A stretch of DNA of 64,000 nt, taken from the NCBI GenBank assembly GCA_032718565.1, contig JAVGVS010000387.1, forward strand, positions 1-64,000, given 5' to 3'. The position numbers and the translations under genes were made by a program. The first letter of the stretch is position 1. Every line of letters starts with the position of its first letter. The notes beneath the pieces were generated by a model that made no database searches, was not told the DNA's origin, and saw nothing but the letters and a program-made list of their open reading frames with translations. The stretch is from Distichodus sexfasciatus. Lineage: Eukaryota; Chordata; Actinopteri; Characiformes; Distichodontidae. This document shows positions 10,479 through 20,320 of the stretch, one piece after another.

Positions 10479-11011
10479 TAGTGATGGGCTATCTGAAGCC
10501 GAGGCTCCGAAGCGCGTATTGAGTATAAGGGGGCGTGGCAGACGAAGCCCTGCTTCGAGGCGTGTATCGTTTGGCAGAAAACCACGTGAACGATGACAAA
10601 CGAAGCCTCGGTTCGTTACGTCAGCGTTTCATCCAAAGTGTCGTTTGCAATTTGCATAATTTAGTAGTAGTATCGTATTAGACTAATACTACTACTACTA
10701 CTACTTGATTATACAAATTGCAAATGTGGAATAAAATATAAGTTGCATAAAAAATAAACAAAAGAAAAATTCTGTCCGATACTCACTCATACACCCTCCA
10801 ACAAAACAACCCACAAAGCGTCGGCGGGATTCACCCCCATTTATACAGGAGGCGACACTTGGGATGAAACGCTGACGTAACGAACCGAGGCTTCGTTTGT
10901 TATCGGTCACGTGATTTTCTGCTTAAACAATACACTCCTCGAAGCAGGGCTTCGTCTGCCACGCCCCCTCATACTTGATACGCGCTTCGGAGCTTCACGT
11001 GCCCATCACTA
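10479..11011. mobile_element. Palindromic MITE, 533 bp, with ~165-bp inverted arms
   Basis: It begins TAGTGATGGGC and ends GCCCATCACTA. The inverted arms run about 165 bp inward (GAAGCCCTGCTTCGAGG against CCTCGAAGCAGGGCTTCG, and ACGTCAGCGTTTCATCC against GGATGAAACGCTGACGT). A second smaller inverted pair near 10640-10735 carries TAGTAGTAGTAT and ATACTACTACTA. The ends resemble hAT-type termini, but no 8-bp duplication is seen. A ~90-bp direct repeat flanks it instead. Confidence 0.85.
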
Positions 11012-11089
11012 ACGAACACAGAGCACAAAACGAAGACAAAACCATGACTTTAGGTAGACGGCAGACGAGGGCAGAGGCAGAATCTTAGG
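11012..11089. repeat. Direct repeat, right copy
   Basis: Partner of 10389-10478. It starts immediately after the palindrome and shares the ACGAACACAG start and ATCTTAGG end. Confidence 0.85.
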
Positions 11090-11372
11090 GCTCGAACGTG
11101 GGGATCGGTGGAGTCATAGGTTTGGTGAGGGTGCACAGGCAAGGACTGAAACAGAGAACTGAACTTATATAGGGCTGGACTCAAAAGACTAGACAGACAA
11201 TTACGGGACAACCAATGGATCACAGACAACTAGACATGAGGAGGAACCAACACAACATAACCAAATAAGGACATAACACACCGTGACCCATGAACCCAAA
11301 GGAAACTATATACAAAGTCTCTTGCGGCCACTAGTGGCCGGCGGGGCCAACTGTCCTGGGGGAGACATGACA

Positions 11373-11472
11373 CTTACTCAGGGACACAATGATAGTAGTG
11401 CTGGAGGCAGGGTTCGAACCCACAACCTCTTGGTCTAGGGGTGAGCATCCTAACCACTAGACCAGCATAATG
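11373..11472 (-). mobile_element. SINE-D, right piece with tRNA-like head
   Basis: Starts CTTACTCAGGGACAC, continuing the SINE-D copy from 9923. On the minus strand the head reads GGTTGTGGGTTCGAACCC (B box) preceded by CTAGTGGTTAGGATGCTC (A-box region), indicating tRNA origin. Confidence 0.75.
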
Positions 11473-11575
11473 CCCAAACAACTGGCTAACTAATTAACTA
11501 AACAAAAAATTTGGAACAATTAATCGGTTATCGTTATTTCCAGCCCTACAACCAAACAACAATAACCAACAACAT

Positions 11576-11635
11576 TAGTGAGTGATCATCTGACATTGTG
11601 AACACACCACAGCAAAGCACACAGTGCACTACAAC
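11576..11635 (-). mobile_element. SINE-C tail fragment
   Basis: Matches the SINE-C tail (CATTGTGAACACACCACAGC, then CACACAGTGCACTACA). It is cut by the family G element that starts at 11636. Confidence 0.7.
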
Positions 11636-12390
11636 TAGGGCTGCAACAAACGACTATTTTGGTAATCGAGTAATCTATCGATTATTTTATCGATTAATCA
11701 AGTAATCGGATAAAAAAATATAAATGAAAATGACAATACATTTGTTATTAGGCTTATTCTAGTGTGAGTACGTTAGTCAAATACGCTTTATGTTGTTGTA
11801 TTCAATTGAAAATGAAGAAATATTAAGTTCAAGGGTCATTTTGAATTTGGCCAATAAAATGAGTTGCTTTTGGCCTTTCTGGAAGAGAACTGCATTTCCC
11901 ACAATCCCCTGCACACGCCTCGGAGCCGCGTCACAATAAAGGGTTCAGCGCGTTCCGGAATGAACTATGAAAAAAATCGAAGGGAAAATCTCAATAAATG
12001 GCTGTATTGTGAGTAGAACGCTGGTTGATGTGGTTATTTATCGGCTAAAATACGCGTTTTGTCTGTAATAAAGGGGACGTTTTGACGGAGCGTTTTAGCG
12101 AGTTATGGCGCTTACAAACAGCGTGCGTGTTTACATCGCAAAGAATGTCATTTATGCGTTTTCATGAATTTACTTCTGTTTCTGTGCACGGAATATCTCA
12201 CAAATATGTTCACATACAGAGGGATCTATTCTCGCCTTGATCGCGCCACTGAAAATATTGTGCGTCATTAATAAGCGTCTGTGTGAAACACAAGCAGCAC
12301 ATGCTGTAGCCATTTAAATGACTTAAACGAAGCTTCGATTCTAGAAAAATTGCCTCGACCATTTTTTGTAATCAAATTATTCGAGTTATT
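11636..12390 (+). mobile_element. hAT-type element, family G, right end lost
   Basis: Begins TAGGGCTGCAACAAACGACT with GTAATCGAGTAATC subterminal repeats, typical of fish hAT elements. The interior shares TTTCCCACAATCC, GAGCCGCGTCACAAT, GTGAGTAGAACGCTGGTTG and GATCGCGCCACTGAAAA with the chimeric elements at 2505, 18982 and 31620. The right side runs to ATTCGAGTTATTCCGG and then meets SINE-C-like sequence. No transposase. Confidence 0.75.
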
Positions 12391-12446
12391 CCGGTCTGAG
12401 ATTCAAACCCATAACCCCCTACCATTACCCTATCAACTGCCCCAGT
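12391..12446 (-). mobile_element. SINE-C head fragment
   Basis: GAGATTCAAACCCATAACC followed by TATCAACTGCCCC matches the tRNA-like head region of minus-oriented SINE-C copies. Confidence 0.55.
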
Positions 12447-13270
12447 GATGATCAGCATGAACCATCTCTGAATCTATGCGCTTATACTTGCTTTTTTCAC
12501 CAGGTATTATATTTGTGATGAAAGCGATGAAAAACACCATTAAGGCAGAAAAGCACGGCAAAAAAGAGTCGGCACCGCCAAAGCGGAAAGTCAGGAGAGA
12601 GGCTCGGCTAAACTGAAAAGCAATTTCAGACGCATCTGTGTGACCACCTCGCGCCGAACAGCCCATGAGCACTTCAATAGCAGTTTGACTGAAATATTCA
12701 TTAGACATGATTTCACTCTGAGGGGTGTAAATGATGCATGCACAAGCAGCTAATGAGAAAATCTTTGTTTGCCAACTTCCTCTTGTTTACACAGCCGAGA
12801 GAAAGACAGAGAGAGAGAGCAAACACAGCGCGAGAACTGCTGCTACACGGCTTGTTGTATTTAGCTTTTTTACTGTACATTATAAATCAGCTTCATTTGG
12901 AGCAGTCGTGGAACTGGTGTTGTGATGAATTGGGTTGTGATTTGTTTGAGCGGGTAATGAAGCTCCGCGAACGGGGCGAGGGGGTGGAAGTCTGATTATT
13001 ACATTTCCCACTTTAATTAATTAATCGCCCCTACTGGTCTCGGGTGGAAACTATCGATAAAGGCTGCGCTGGTAAAGGTCAAGTCTATTGGTTCGTATCT
13101 TTCCAAGTGAAGAGGGTTAACTGCGTTTGGACCCATGCAGATTTAATAATCAATCTCTTTATGCTCGACTTCCACCGTTTTTCTTTGCTGGGCAAACTTT
13201 CTTTGCGCTGCACAGAGAATTAAAGATGTCTAACAGGCCACTAAGCAATGTGATGAGAGTGGGTGAATTA
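12447..13270. other. Unannotated stretch
   Basis: No gene or shared repeat recognised. Moderately unique composition. Confidence 0.4.
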
Positions 13271-13274
13271 AACT

Positions 13275-13345
13275 AGGGTTGCACAAAAATATCGGAATGG
13301 TATCAGAATCGGTGAGAGTCTACATTTTATCACACGTCTCTTGTT
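13275..13345 (+). mobile_element. hAT-like end, family J
   Basis: TAGGGTTGCACAAAAATATC then GGAATGGTATCAGAATCGG, like 38877 and 16302. Truncated by the SINE that follows. Confidence 0.55.
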
Positions 13346-13348
13346 TGT

Positions 13349-13608
13349 GGGAAAGGTAACGCTTGTGCCAGACGTGACCAAAGTGATCAGAAGGTTGCAG
13401 GTTGGAATCCAGGGCCAGTAAAGTTACCACTGAGGTACTCATGAGCAAGGTACTGTCCCCAAGCACCGCTCCCTGGGCGCCTGTTAGCTGCCCGCTGCTC
13501 CTTCACGGATGGCTCAAATGCAGAGGTCGCATTTGGCTGTGGTGCACTGTGTGCTGTGCTGTGGTGTGTTCACAATGATAATCACTCACTTTCACTCACA
13601 CATGGGCT
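13349..13608 (+). mobile_element. SINE-C, nearly full length
   Basis: The degraded tRNA-like head has GGTTGGAATCC as its B box. The body follows: GGTACTCATGAGCAAGGTAC, GCACCGCTCCCTGGGCGC, TCCTTCACGGATGG and GTGTGTTCACAATGATAATC. It gives the order of parts for the family. Confidence 0.85.
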
Positions 13609-13609
13609 A

Positions 13610-14040
13610 TGTCCCGAACCGCACACTTAAGACGACGGTAGGTAAGATGCTCTTTTGACACTTTTCTATGTGGTAGTATGTATGTCAGGAAATAGCCGGG
13701 GTTGTAGCTTAACAGCTCTCTACGCACTAGGTAGTGCACATGGAGTGTCACACATGCCCTGTTTGACTTGGTACACTACACAGGGCAGGAAGTGGTTTTT
13801 AAAAAAAAAATGTTGCGCACTATGGTGATAATGCTCCGCTCTCGCTCCACTCTGCTTTCACGCTCACTTGACTTGGTGCTGTGTTAGAAATGTCAGAGCT
13901 ATGGCATTATTTTTGTGCAAAAATTCCGAGTGTGCAGTGGAATATCTTGTCTTTACACGCTCAACTTCTTGCTTTATCAGTATCGCCAAATATACGCATG
14001 AAAAAATGTCGGATATCAGTATCGACCAATAATTCCCACA
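13610..14040 (-). mobile_element. hAT-like element, family J (reverse)
   Basis: Reverse complement of 47367-47810 over most of its length (CACTAGGTAGTGCACATGG, AAATGTCAGAGCTATGGC and TTTTTGTGCAAAAATTC blocks). Ends in ATCAGTATCGACCAATAATTCC. Confidence 0.7.
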
Positions 14041-14096
14041 TCGTCCAACTCCAAATTAAACTCAATTCCATCTGCCATAAAAAGTTCACTGAGATC

Positions 14097-14097
<1 letters not shown>

Positions 14098-14127
<30 letters not shown>

Positions 14128-14160
14128 TTAACAATAACAATAACAATAACAATAATATTT
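14098..14160. repeat. (AAT)n/(AACAAT)n microsatellite
   Basis: Nine to ten ATA/AAT units, then ACAATA units. They encode a polyasparagine shadow frame that is not a gene. Confidence 0.95.
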
Positions 14161-15080
14161 TTTATCTATATAGCACCTTTCATACGATCTCAATGCAGCT
14201 CAAAGTGCTTTCCAAAGAGAACAATAAAAACAAACAATAAGGGCACAGATAAAACAAATAAAATATGAAATATGAGACTTAGACAAAATATTCAGATTTC
14301 TAAAAGGAGCATGACATCCCCCAAAATGACTCCTTTAAACTTGGTTCCAAGACACGAGTCACACGTCCACACCAATCTCCTGTCCTGTGACGTGCAGAAA
14401 TTCGCTAAAAAAGCATCAGATCACCTTTCTGCCCTGAATGTGTAAGTAACAAACGATCAGAGGCAAAGTTATGTGACACTGAACATCTCAAAAACACCTC
14501 AGAGTTGTTTTCTCCGCGACTAATCTCTTGCGCACCGGAACCTACGATTAGGACGGACGGATCGGTGATGGTGAACGACAGTCCCCCGTCGGCAGCACAA
14601 CTGTGTGAGGTGTGTGTCGATAGTATTTTGGCCGCTCTTGGCAAATTGAGGCGACGTGATGAATATAAAAATCAGAATTTATACAGCCGTACGTGAGCCT
14701 CCACCTCCAAGAATACGGCAGAATTGAAGAGCTGGTAAATGCAGAAATGAGTTTAGCGAGAGAGAGGAAGGGATTTACGACTAAATGCAGCGGGGATCTT
14801 CACTTCTGCGTGGAGAAGAAGGTTAACGCGAGGAGGAGAAACTTTCTGAAAACTGCTGTCATCTTCTCGCCGGCTTCTGGGGCAGATTTATGGCCTCCAT
14901 CTGCCAACACGCGGCTGTGGCTTTACATCACGGAGAGTCACGCTGACAGATCACCGTTTTCTTCTACGATTCGATTATAAAGCTATTTTACACTCCCAAT
15001 ATCACGTAGGAGAAGCTCTGCCTACGCCCGGCCGGATGTGGAGCGTCGGTGCCTCGGGCTCGGAGCTGCACTGCAGTTAG
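14161..15080. other. Unannotated, low repeat content
   Basis: No element recognised between 14300 and 15000. Short plus-strand frames (for example 14693-14980) have no recognisable domain. Confidence 0.4.
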
Positions 15081-15294
15081 AGGTGTAACGATACATCGAT
15101 CTACATCCGTGCTCCCCGATTATCTTTCCCCGAGGGCCAAATTATGTAAAGCAAGTCAGGCTGAGGGTCAACAAATCCCCACCCTCCATCCGAGATTATA
15201 TATTTATTAATTATTTGTTTAGGGTTTTATGTAGTATAAAAGTGCTGAAACTGTAGATAGAAATAGTAAGAACTGTGTGTTTTAGTGAGTCTTT
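15081..15294. other. hAT-like N end plus AT-rich sequence
   Basis: TAGAGGTGTAACGATACATC at about 15079-15098 looks like a family N terminus. The rest is AT-rich and unassigned. Confidence 0.4.
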
Positions 15295-15485
15295 ATGTTT
15301 TTATATAAAATGAGCTGCTTTTGGTCTTTCTGGAAGAGAACTACGTTTTTGATCGCGCCACTGAAAATATTGTGCGTCATTAATAAGCGTTTGTGTGAAA
15401 AACAAGCGGCGCACGCTGTAGCGAATAAAATGACTTCAACGAAGCTTCGATTCAAGAAAAATTGCCTCGTTTCAGCTCTAATTAG
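15295..15485 (+). mobile_element. Family G internal-deletion fragment
   Basis: ATGAGCTGCTTTTGGTCTTT joins directly to GATCGCGCCACTGAAAATAT and on to GAAAAATTGCCTCG and TTTCAGCTCTA. Compared with 11636-12390 about 350 bp of interior is missing. The last piece is a family G right terminus. Confidence 0.65.
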
Positions 15486-15507
15486 AATATAATGTCCAGT
15501 AAGTTCA

Positions 15508-15870
15508 AAGTCTGTTATCAGGATTAGGAATGAGTTCATCAGAGGGACAGCTCATGTTAGATGTTTTGGAGATAAAGTCAGAGAGGCCAGACTGAGATGG
15601 TTTGGACACGTCCAGAGGAGAGACAATGAGTACATAGGTAGAAGGATGCTGAGGTTGGAGCCACCAGGCAGGAGGCTGAGAGGAAGACCAAAAAGGAGAT
15701 TTATGGATGCGGTGGAAGATGACACGAAGTTAGTTGGTGTGAGAGTAGAGCATGCAGAAGATAGGCCTAAATGGAGACAGATGATTCGCGGTGCGCCCCC
15801 TGAAGGGAAAAGCCGGAAGAGAAAGAAGAAGAAGGAGAAGAAGAAGAAGACGAAGAAGAAGAAGAAGTAG
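15508..15870 (+). pseudogene. Non-LTR retrotransposon 3' end (RT C-terminus), 5'-truncated
   Basis: An open frame of about 120 codons ends at TAG 15868-15870. It carries RLRWFGHVQRRD, then RRMLRLEPPGRR, GRPKRRFMD and W-R-QMIR, the C-terminal signature seen after the reverse transcriptase domain in many animal LINEs. The upstream RT and endonuclease are absent. It ends in an (AAG)n tail at about 15823-15868, consistent with a 5'-truncated LINE insertion. The LINE clade is not assigned. Confidence 0.75.
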
Positions 15871-15982
15871 TTATCACAACTGTTATCGTTAAGATTCCAC
15901 TCAGTCTTAACGACTAGCGGAGATGTCAACCCACTGACGTGGAGATCGTTAATCACAGATCAATACATCAATACATCATATT

Positions 15983-16293
15983 TGTGACCCTCCACGGCAA
16001 AACCAGTCGCATATTTTCAAAATTGAGTTATTGTGTTTTCATTAAAGGGCATAAATCAAGCTTCAAAACGATACCTATATGGAATGAACCAGGCGACATA
16101 TGACTGAGATATCAACATTCAAAGGAGTCGGGTTTTTCAGCCAAATTTATTCACAACAGTACAGTATAGACCTTCCACTGTTTCAAACACTAAAAACAAA
16201 AAATCCAACATTTTACCCCACGCAACATAAACGCTGGTTTTTCTCGGAAACCTCCGTTGCGACAAGCGACTGCTTTTGCCGTGGAGGGTCACA
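15983..16293 (+). mobile_element. MITE-B, internally deleted copy (311 bp)
   Basis: Termini TGTGACCCTCCACGGCAAAA and its inverse are intact. About 340 bp are missing between GGAGTCGGGTTT and TTCAGCCAAATTTATTC relative to the ~640-bp copies. The junction falls in a short GTTT shared by both sides. Flanking dinucleotides are TT/TT. Confidence 0.85.
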
Positions 16294-16301
16294 TTTAGGG
16301 A

Positions 16302-16410
16302 TGCACGAGGATATCGGGATCGTATCAGAATCTGTCTCAGTCACGGTCACAAAGTGTGTGGTACTGAACATCTCAAAAATACAACTTAAAGCGTTTTTAC
16401 AACTTTTGTA
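16302..16410 (+). mobile_element. hAT-like end, family J
   Basis: TAGGGATGCACGAGGATATC then GGGATCGTATCAGAATC. Starts almost directly after MITE-B. No matching right end. Confidence 0.5.
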
Positions 16411-16461
16411 GTGCAGAGACGAGGAACCTACGTCCGGCTTTCCATGGACTCTTAAGAAGTT

Positions 16462-16639
16462 TAGGGCTGGGCGAGTGATCAAAAATTCATCAAAAAGAGG
16501 ACTTTCCGAATGGTCAGAGTCTTGCTCACGTCGATTACTACAGTCATTTTTAAAAATTCTGTTAATCATTGATTAAGGATAAGATCAAATAAATTCAATT
16601 AATCGCGATATTGATTAGAGATCATATCGCCCAGCACTA
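16462..16639 (+). mobile_element. Family I MITE, 178 bp
   Basis: Starts TAGGGCTGGGCGAGTGATC and ends GATCATATCGCCCAGCACTA, an inverted terminal pair. Short non-autonomous copy. The flanking 8-mers do not match. Confidence 0.65.
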
Positions 16640-17395
16640 CTAAAAACTGAATGGAAAAGTAATGTTTTTACTTCAGAAGAAGCTGCATACCTCAGCAGGG
16701 GTTAATCTCGATCGGACGCGTAAACAGAAATTTTCTGAGTTGTTACTCATCAAGTGTTGGATGAAAGCTGCATTTTTTATCACACGAAGTGCAGACGTCT
16801 TTGTTTTCAGACAGAGATGGAAAAACACTTCCCACTGGCATGCGGCGGGGGAGAAAAAGGGGAAGGAAAAGACAAAAGAGGCGAAAGCACAAACTACACT
16901 ACACTGCGGCGCTCGGCACCGAGCTGCCAGGGCCTTTTGTACTTCTTTGACAACGTTGTCTCGCCACAAAGACGACCAGACAGCCTTTAAAAGAGGAGGC
17001 GATGACGGCAGGCGGAAAATTAAACAGCAAATTCTCTTTCCGCCCCTAAAGCGAGTCGGACCGCCGCCTTCTCAGTCCCGCGTGAGACGGTCCCGCTCTC
17101 TCCGACTCACGCTCCGAGGAATCGCAATTAGGGAAATGAACGACAACATCAAAAAGCGTGACGACCCGAATTCTGTGAAGTTACAACCAAAATTCAAACC
17201 CATTTTTTTTTAAATCGGAGCATCATCCGTTAATTCATCGTTCAAATTAAAAACGAAATTCAATTCAAACAAATCTGTTCATTTGGGGCTTTCAAATTAA
17301 AACCGAAAAACACTGTCATTTGTTCATCAAATCGAAACCAAAAAGCTATTCATGAATATTACGCGAATAAGCACACTACGTTAATCCGGCCCTGA
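16640..17395. other. Unannotated stretch with a 183-codon chance-length frame
   Basis: A plus-strand frame at 16662-17213 is the longest outside simple repeats. It is basic and low in complexity, with no recognised domain. Random 64-kb DNA read in six frames should give about one frame this long, so I do not call a gene. Confidence 0.4.
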
Positions 17396-17511
17396 CAGTG
17401 GGCAGTTGACATGGGCAGCGCTCGGGGAGCAGTGCTTGGGGACGGTACTTTGCTCACGAGTACCTTGAACCGGTGACCTTTGGATCGCGGGGTGAACTCC
17501 CTAACCGTATC
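17396..17511 (-). mobile_element. SINE-C fragment
   Basis: AGTGGGCAGTTGACATGGGC, GCTCGGGGAGCAGTGCTTGG and GGTACTTTGCTCACGAGTAC match SINE-C. The head is partly present (CCGGTGACCTTTGGATC). Confidence 0.75.
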
Positions 17512-17536
17512 CATATCGGCCCTGTTAACTAGCAAA

Positions 17537-17602
17537 AATCGGTATCGAAATCGGCCCAGAAAAACCAATATCGGTTTTTCTGGCCCGATTTCGATACCGA
17601 TT
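17537..17602. repeat. Near-perfect 30-bp hairpin with 6-nt loop
   Basis: 17537-17566 and 17573-17602 are reverse complements with one mismatch, around the loop AATATC. The arm sequence (ATCGGTATCGAAATCGG) is of the hAT family H terminal type, so it is probably two termini in head-to-head arrangement, lying between two SINE-C pieces. Confidence 0.9.
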
Positions 17603-17616
17603 ATTGCCAGTATATA

Positions 17617-17718
17617 TTTAGCGCTCGGGGGGCAGTGCTTGGGGACGGTACTTTGCTCAAGAGTACCTCAGTGGTACCTTTACCGATACAGAATTTAATC
17701 CAGCAACCTTCTGATCGG
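17617..17718 (-). mobile_element. SINE-C fragment
   Basis: GCAGTGCTTGGGGACGGTAC, AGTACCTCAGTGGTACCTTT and CAGCAACCTTCTGATC. Same orientation as the copy at 17396. The two may be one copy split by the hairpin, although they partly overlap in content. Confidence 0.7.
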
Positions 17719-17719
17719 G

Positions 17720-18362
17720 TTTCTCTTATTCGCTTGTGATTTATAGTCTTCTGGGTGTATCGGTCACTTCCGGGTCACACCGCGTGCAGTTGAGGAAAAA
17801 AATTTATGGAATATCAACGTGTATTTTCTGCGTTTTTGCAATCTTCATTTGAGCACAAAATGGGAAGTCTGAAAAATACAGCTGGGACGACTATTCGGCA
17901 TGATTATAAACGACGACGTTGATTATAAAAATTCTTCAAGGTGGAATTTTAGTGTCGAAGCACTGTGGAAATGGTAAAGCTGTAAAAGCTAAACGTATTC
18001 TAAGCTGCAGTTTGCTCCCCGTCCAGACTCCTCTATTATTCATGTGCTTTATGCTCATTTTAAATTTGATTTGAAGACCTTCTTTTTGAGTTCGGAAAGT
18101 TTTTTGTTAAGTAAAATGCTGTAATGCTCAGTGCAGTGTTTAAGAAATGTTTTAATAAATATTTAAGGGTTAATGAGAAAACGTCTGATTTTTTTGTGTG
18201 TGTTGGAGGGGTGGGTTGCTGCACTAAATGACTAACTGGAAAATAACTGCTAATCAATAAATTAACATTAATTTAAAAATCAGTCATAAGATTAGTCGAT
18301 TAATTTTACAAAATAAACGCTAGATTAATCGTTTAAAGAATAATCATATGGGACAGCACTAC
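17720..18362. mobile_element. Possible hAT-like element
   Basis: The right end GATTAATCGTTTAAAGAATA then CATATGGGACAGCACTA resembles a hAT terminus, and 18280-18345 has ATTAGTCGATTAA and GATTAATCG repeats. The left end is not defined. No duplication is visible. Confidence 0.45.
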
Positions 18363-18980
18363 AAAGACACAACTTTTTTGGATTTTTGGACAAACAAATG
18401 AACAAACGTCACACGGATCCGAACTAAACTCGGGTCAGAGCCAACGCTGGAATAGTGTTCCGGTCAGGAATAAGAGATTCACACAACAGAGAAAGACTTG
18501 TGACGCGACTGGATGTGGATTGTGGTGAGGTTTTGGGGATTGTGACCTACAGATCCGCACTTTTCGCCTCACCTCTCCACCTCCACATCAATTAGGCACG
18601 AGCAGGCGGGACGAGGGGAAAACAGGACCAGGAGTCATATTTTAGGTGTGAAGTCGTAGACTCCCCCCGACCCCGTGGCAATCAATTATTCACAAAGGAT
18701 GTAAATTAATAATGTAGAACTGAAATCACTGCACAGGTACAAGACCAGAGTCCTGGAATGAACTACAGCTTCTGTTCTTTCTGCAAATCTCAGTAAAACG
18801 AGTGTCACTTTTTATTCTCGTCTGCCAATCCGGCTTTAATAAATCATGTGACCATGTCCTCGGCCCACACTGCCATTCACTCTTCAAGAGAATAACAGTT
18901 CTACAATGTTAAGAGCTGTTTAAATACATTTTAGGGGTGTCTACATTGATACATCAATTAAATACATCATGCAGCACTAA
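18363..18980. other. Unannotated stretch
   Basis: Mostly unique. TTAGGGGTGTCTACATTGAT at 18930 looks like a short family N end. Confidence 0.4.
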
Positions 18981-18981
18981 C

Positions 18982-20060
18982 TAGAGATGTAACCGATCCA
19001 ATATGTGGATAGGTATCGGTCCGATATCGGCTCAAACGGCTGGATCGGGTATCGGTGGCGTTCTATGGAGCCGATCTGTAAACTCGTGCACGCTCAGTTA
19101 GTTATGCGTGAGAAGTGGCACTGCGGTAAAGTAGAGCTGAAACCATTGTTCCAATAACTCCAATAATTCAATTACAAAAAGTGGTCGAGGCAATTTTTCT
19201 AGAATGAAAGCTTGGTTTAATTCATTTTACTCGCTAGAGCAGCTCCGCTTGTGTTTCACACGAACGCTTAATAGTGACACAACGTTTTCAGTGGTGCGAT
19301 CAAGACGAGAGATGATCCCTCTGCATGTGAAAGTATTTGTGAGATGTTCCTGCATTAAAACACAAGTAAATGCATAAAAACACATAAATGACATTTTTCA
19401 TGATGTAAACACGGGCGCTGTGTTAATGAGCGCGTACATGAGCACCGTTACTCACTAAAATGCTCCAGTTCGGTCAGAATGTCCACTTTATTACAGACAC
19501 AAACCACATTTTAGCTGATAAATAACCACAACAACCAGCGTTCTCCTCACAACTCTGCCGGTTATTTAGATTTTCCATCGTTTATTCTGGAACGCGCACC
19601 CAAAGCTTCATTGTGACGCGGCTCCGGGGGGCGCACAGAGGATTGTGGGAAATGTAGTTCTCTGCAGAAGCAGCTCATTTTATAGGACAAATTGGTTCAA
19701 AATGACAAACTTCAGTTTTTCATTTTCAATTGATCAAATTCTTTTCAATTTTATAATGTTATAGTGCAATCAATAAGAAAGAAGAAACATTTATATGTCT
19801 AAACGAACAATTTTTGAGAACAAATAATTTAGCATATACATGTGTGTGTGTAATTATTACATTGTTTTAGTAGGAAAACAGGATTTAAATCAAGCATTTC
19901 CTTAAAAATAACAATAATCTCAGTCATGTATTCAGACATTTTCAAGCATTATTTTATGTTTAAAAAAAGACTGTGACCGTATCGGATTTGTATCGGTGTC
20001 GGCAGATATCCACACGTACAATATATCGGTATCGGACATAAAAAAGTGGCCACATTTATA
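18982..20060 (-). mobile_element. Chimeric hAT-type element (Z::G), fullest copy
   Basis: Begins TAGAGATGTAACCGATCC and ends with TATCGGTATCGGACATAAAA then GTGGCCACATTTA. The outer parts match family Z (54236), while 19127-19740 matches family G in reverse, starting exactly at the G terminus TAGAGCTGAAAC. It has no transposase frame and no matching flanking 8-mers. Related to 2505-3302 and 31620-32630. Confidence 0.8.
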
Positions 20061-20084
20061 GTTTATAGTAGAGATGCAGCGTTC

Positions 20085-20320
20085 ATAACGCACTCAGCAA
20101 CATTTAGTCACTGAACACAGAGGGGTTTCTCACAAATAACAGAAAAAGAAAAACTCGCAAACGAGTGCACGTAGCAAAAACGTGTATGAAAGCACACTAC
20201 AGGCCGCACCTTTTAGAGTTGAAACAGCGTTTCTAGTGTAAAAACTGTAGGGGGAGTAGCGGCGCCAAAAAGTGGGTGCAATAATAATATTATTATTATT
20301 AACAAAAATAATAATAACAA
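20085..20320. repeat. Dispersed repeat fragment plus AAT microsatellite
   Basis: 20100-20275 matches 945-1072 (TTTCTAG, AAAACTGTAGG and AGTGGGTG landmarks). It is followed by an (AAT)n-like run at 20279-20320. Confidence 0.55.

Larger units (their letters stand above)
9924..11372 (-). mobile_element. Solo LTR (gypsy/ERV-like), 1449 bp
   Basis: On the minus strand it runs from TGTCATGTCTCCCCCAGG to AACGTGACA, so it has TG...CA ends with a TGTCA/TGACA inverted repeat. A 5-bp target duplication, CTTAC, lies at 9919-9923 and 11373-11377. Minus-strand promoter-like signals are ATTGG (inverted CCAAT) near 11212 and TATATAA at 11164-11170. AATAAA lies at 9982-9987. No gag, pol or env is present, so this looks like a recombined solo LTR. 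It is inserted in a SINE-D copy and holds a palindromic MITE and internal repeats. Family within LTR elements is inferred. Confidence 0.8.

Noticed and set aside
16662..17213. 183-codon plus-strand frame as a gene
   Set aside because: No recognisable domain, and about one frame of this length is expected by chance in 64 kb read in six frames.
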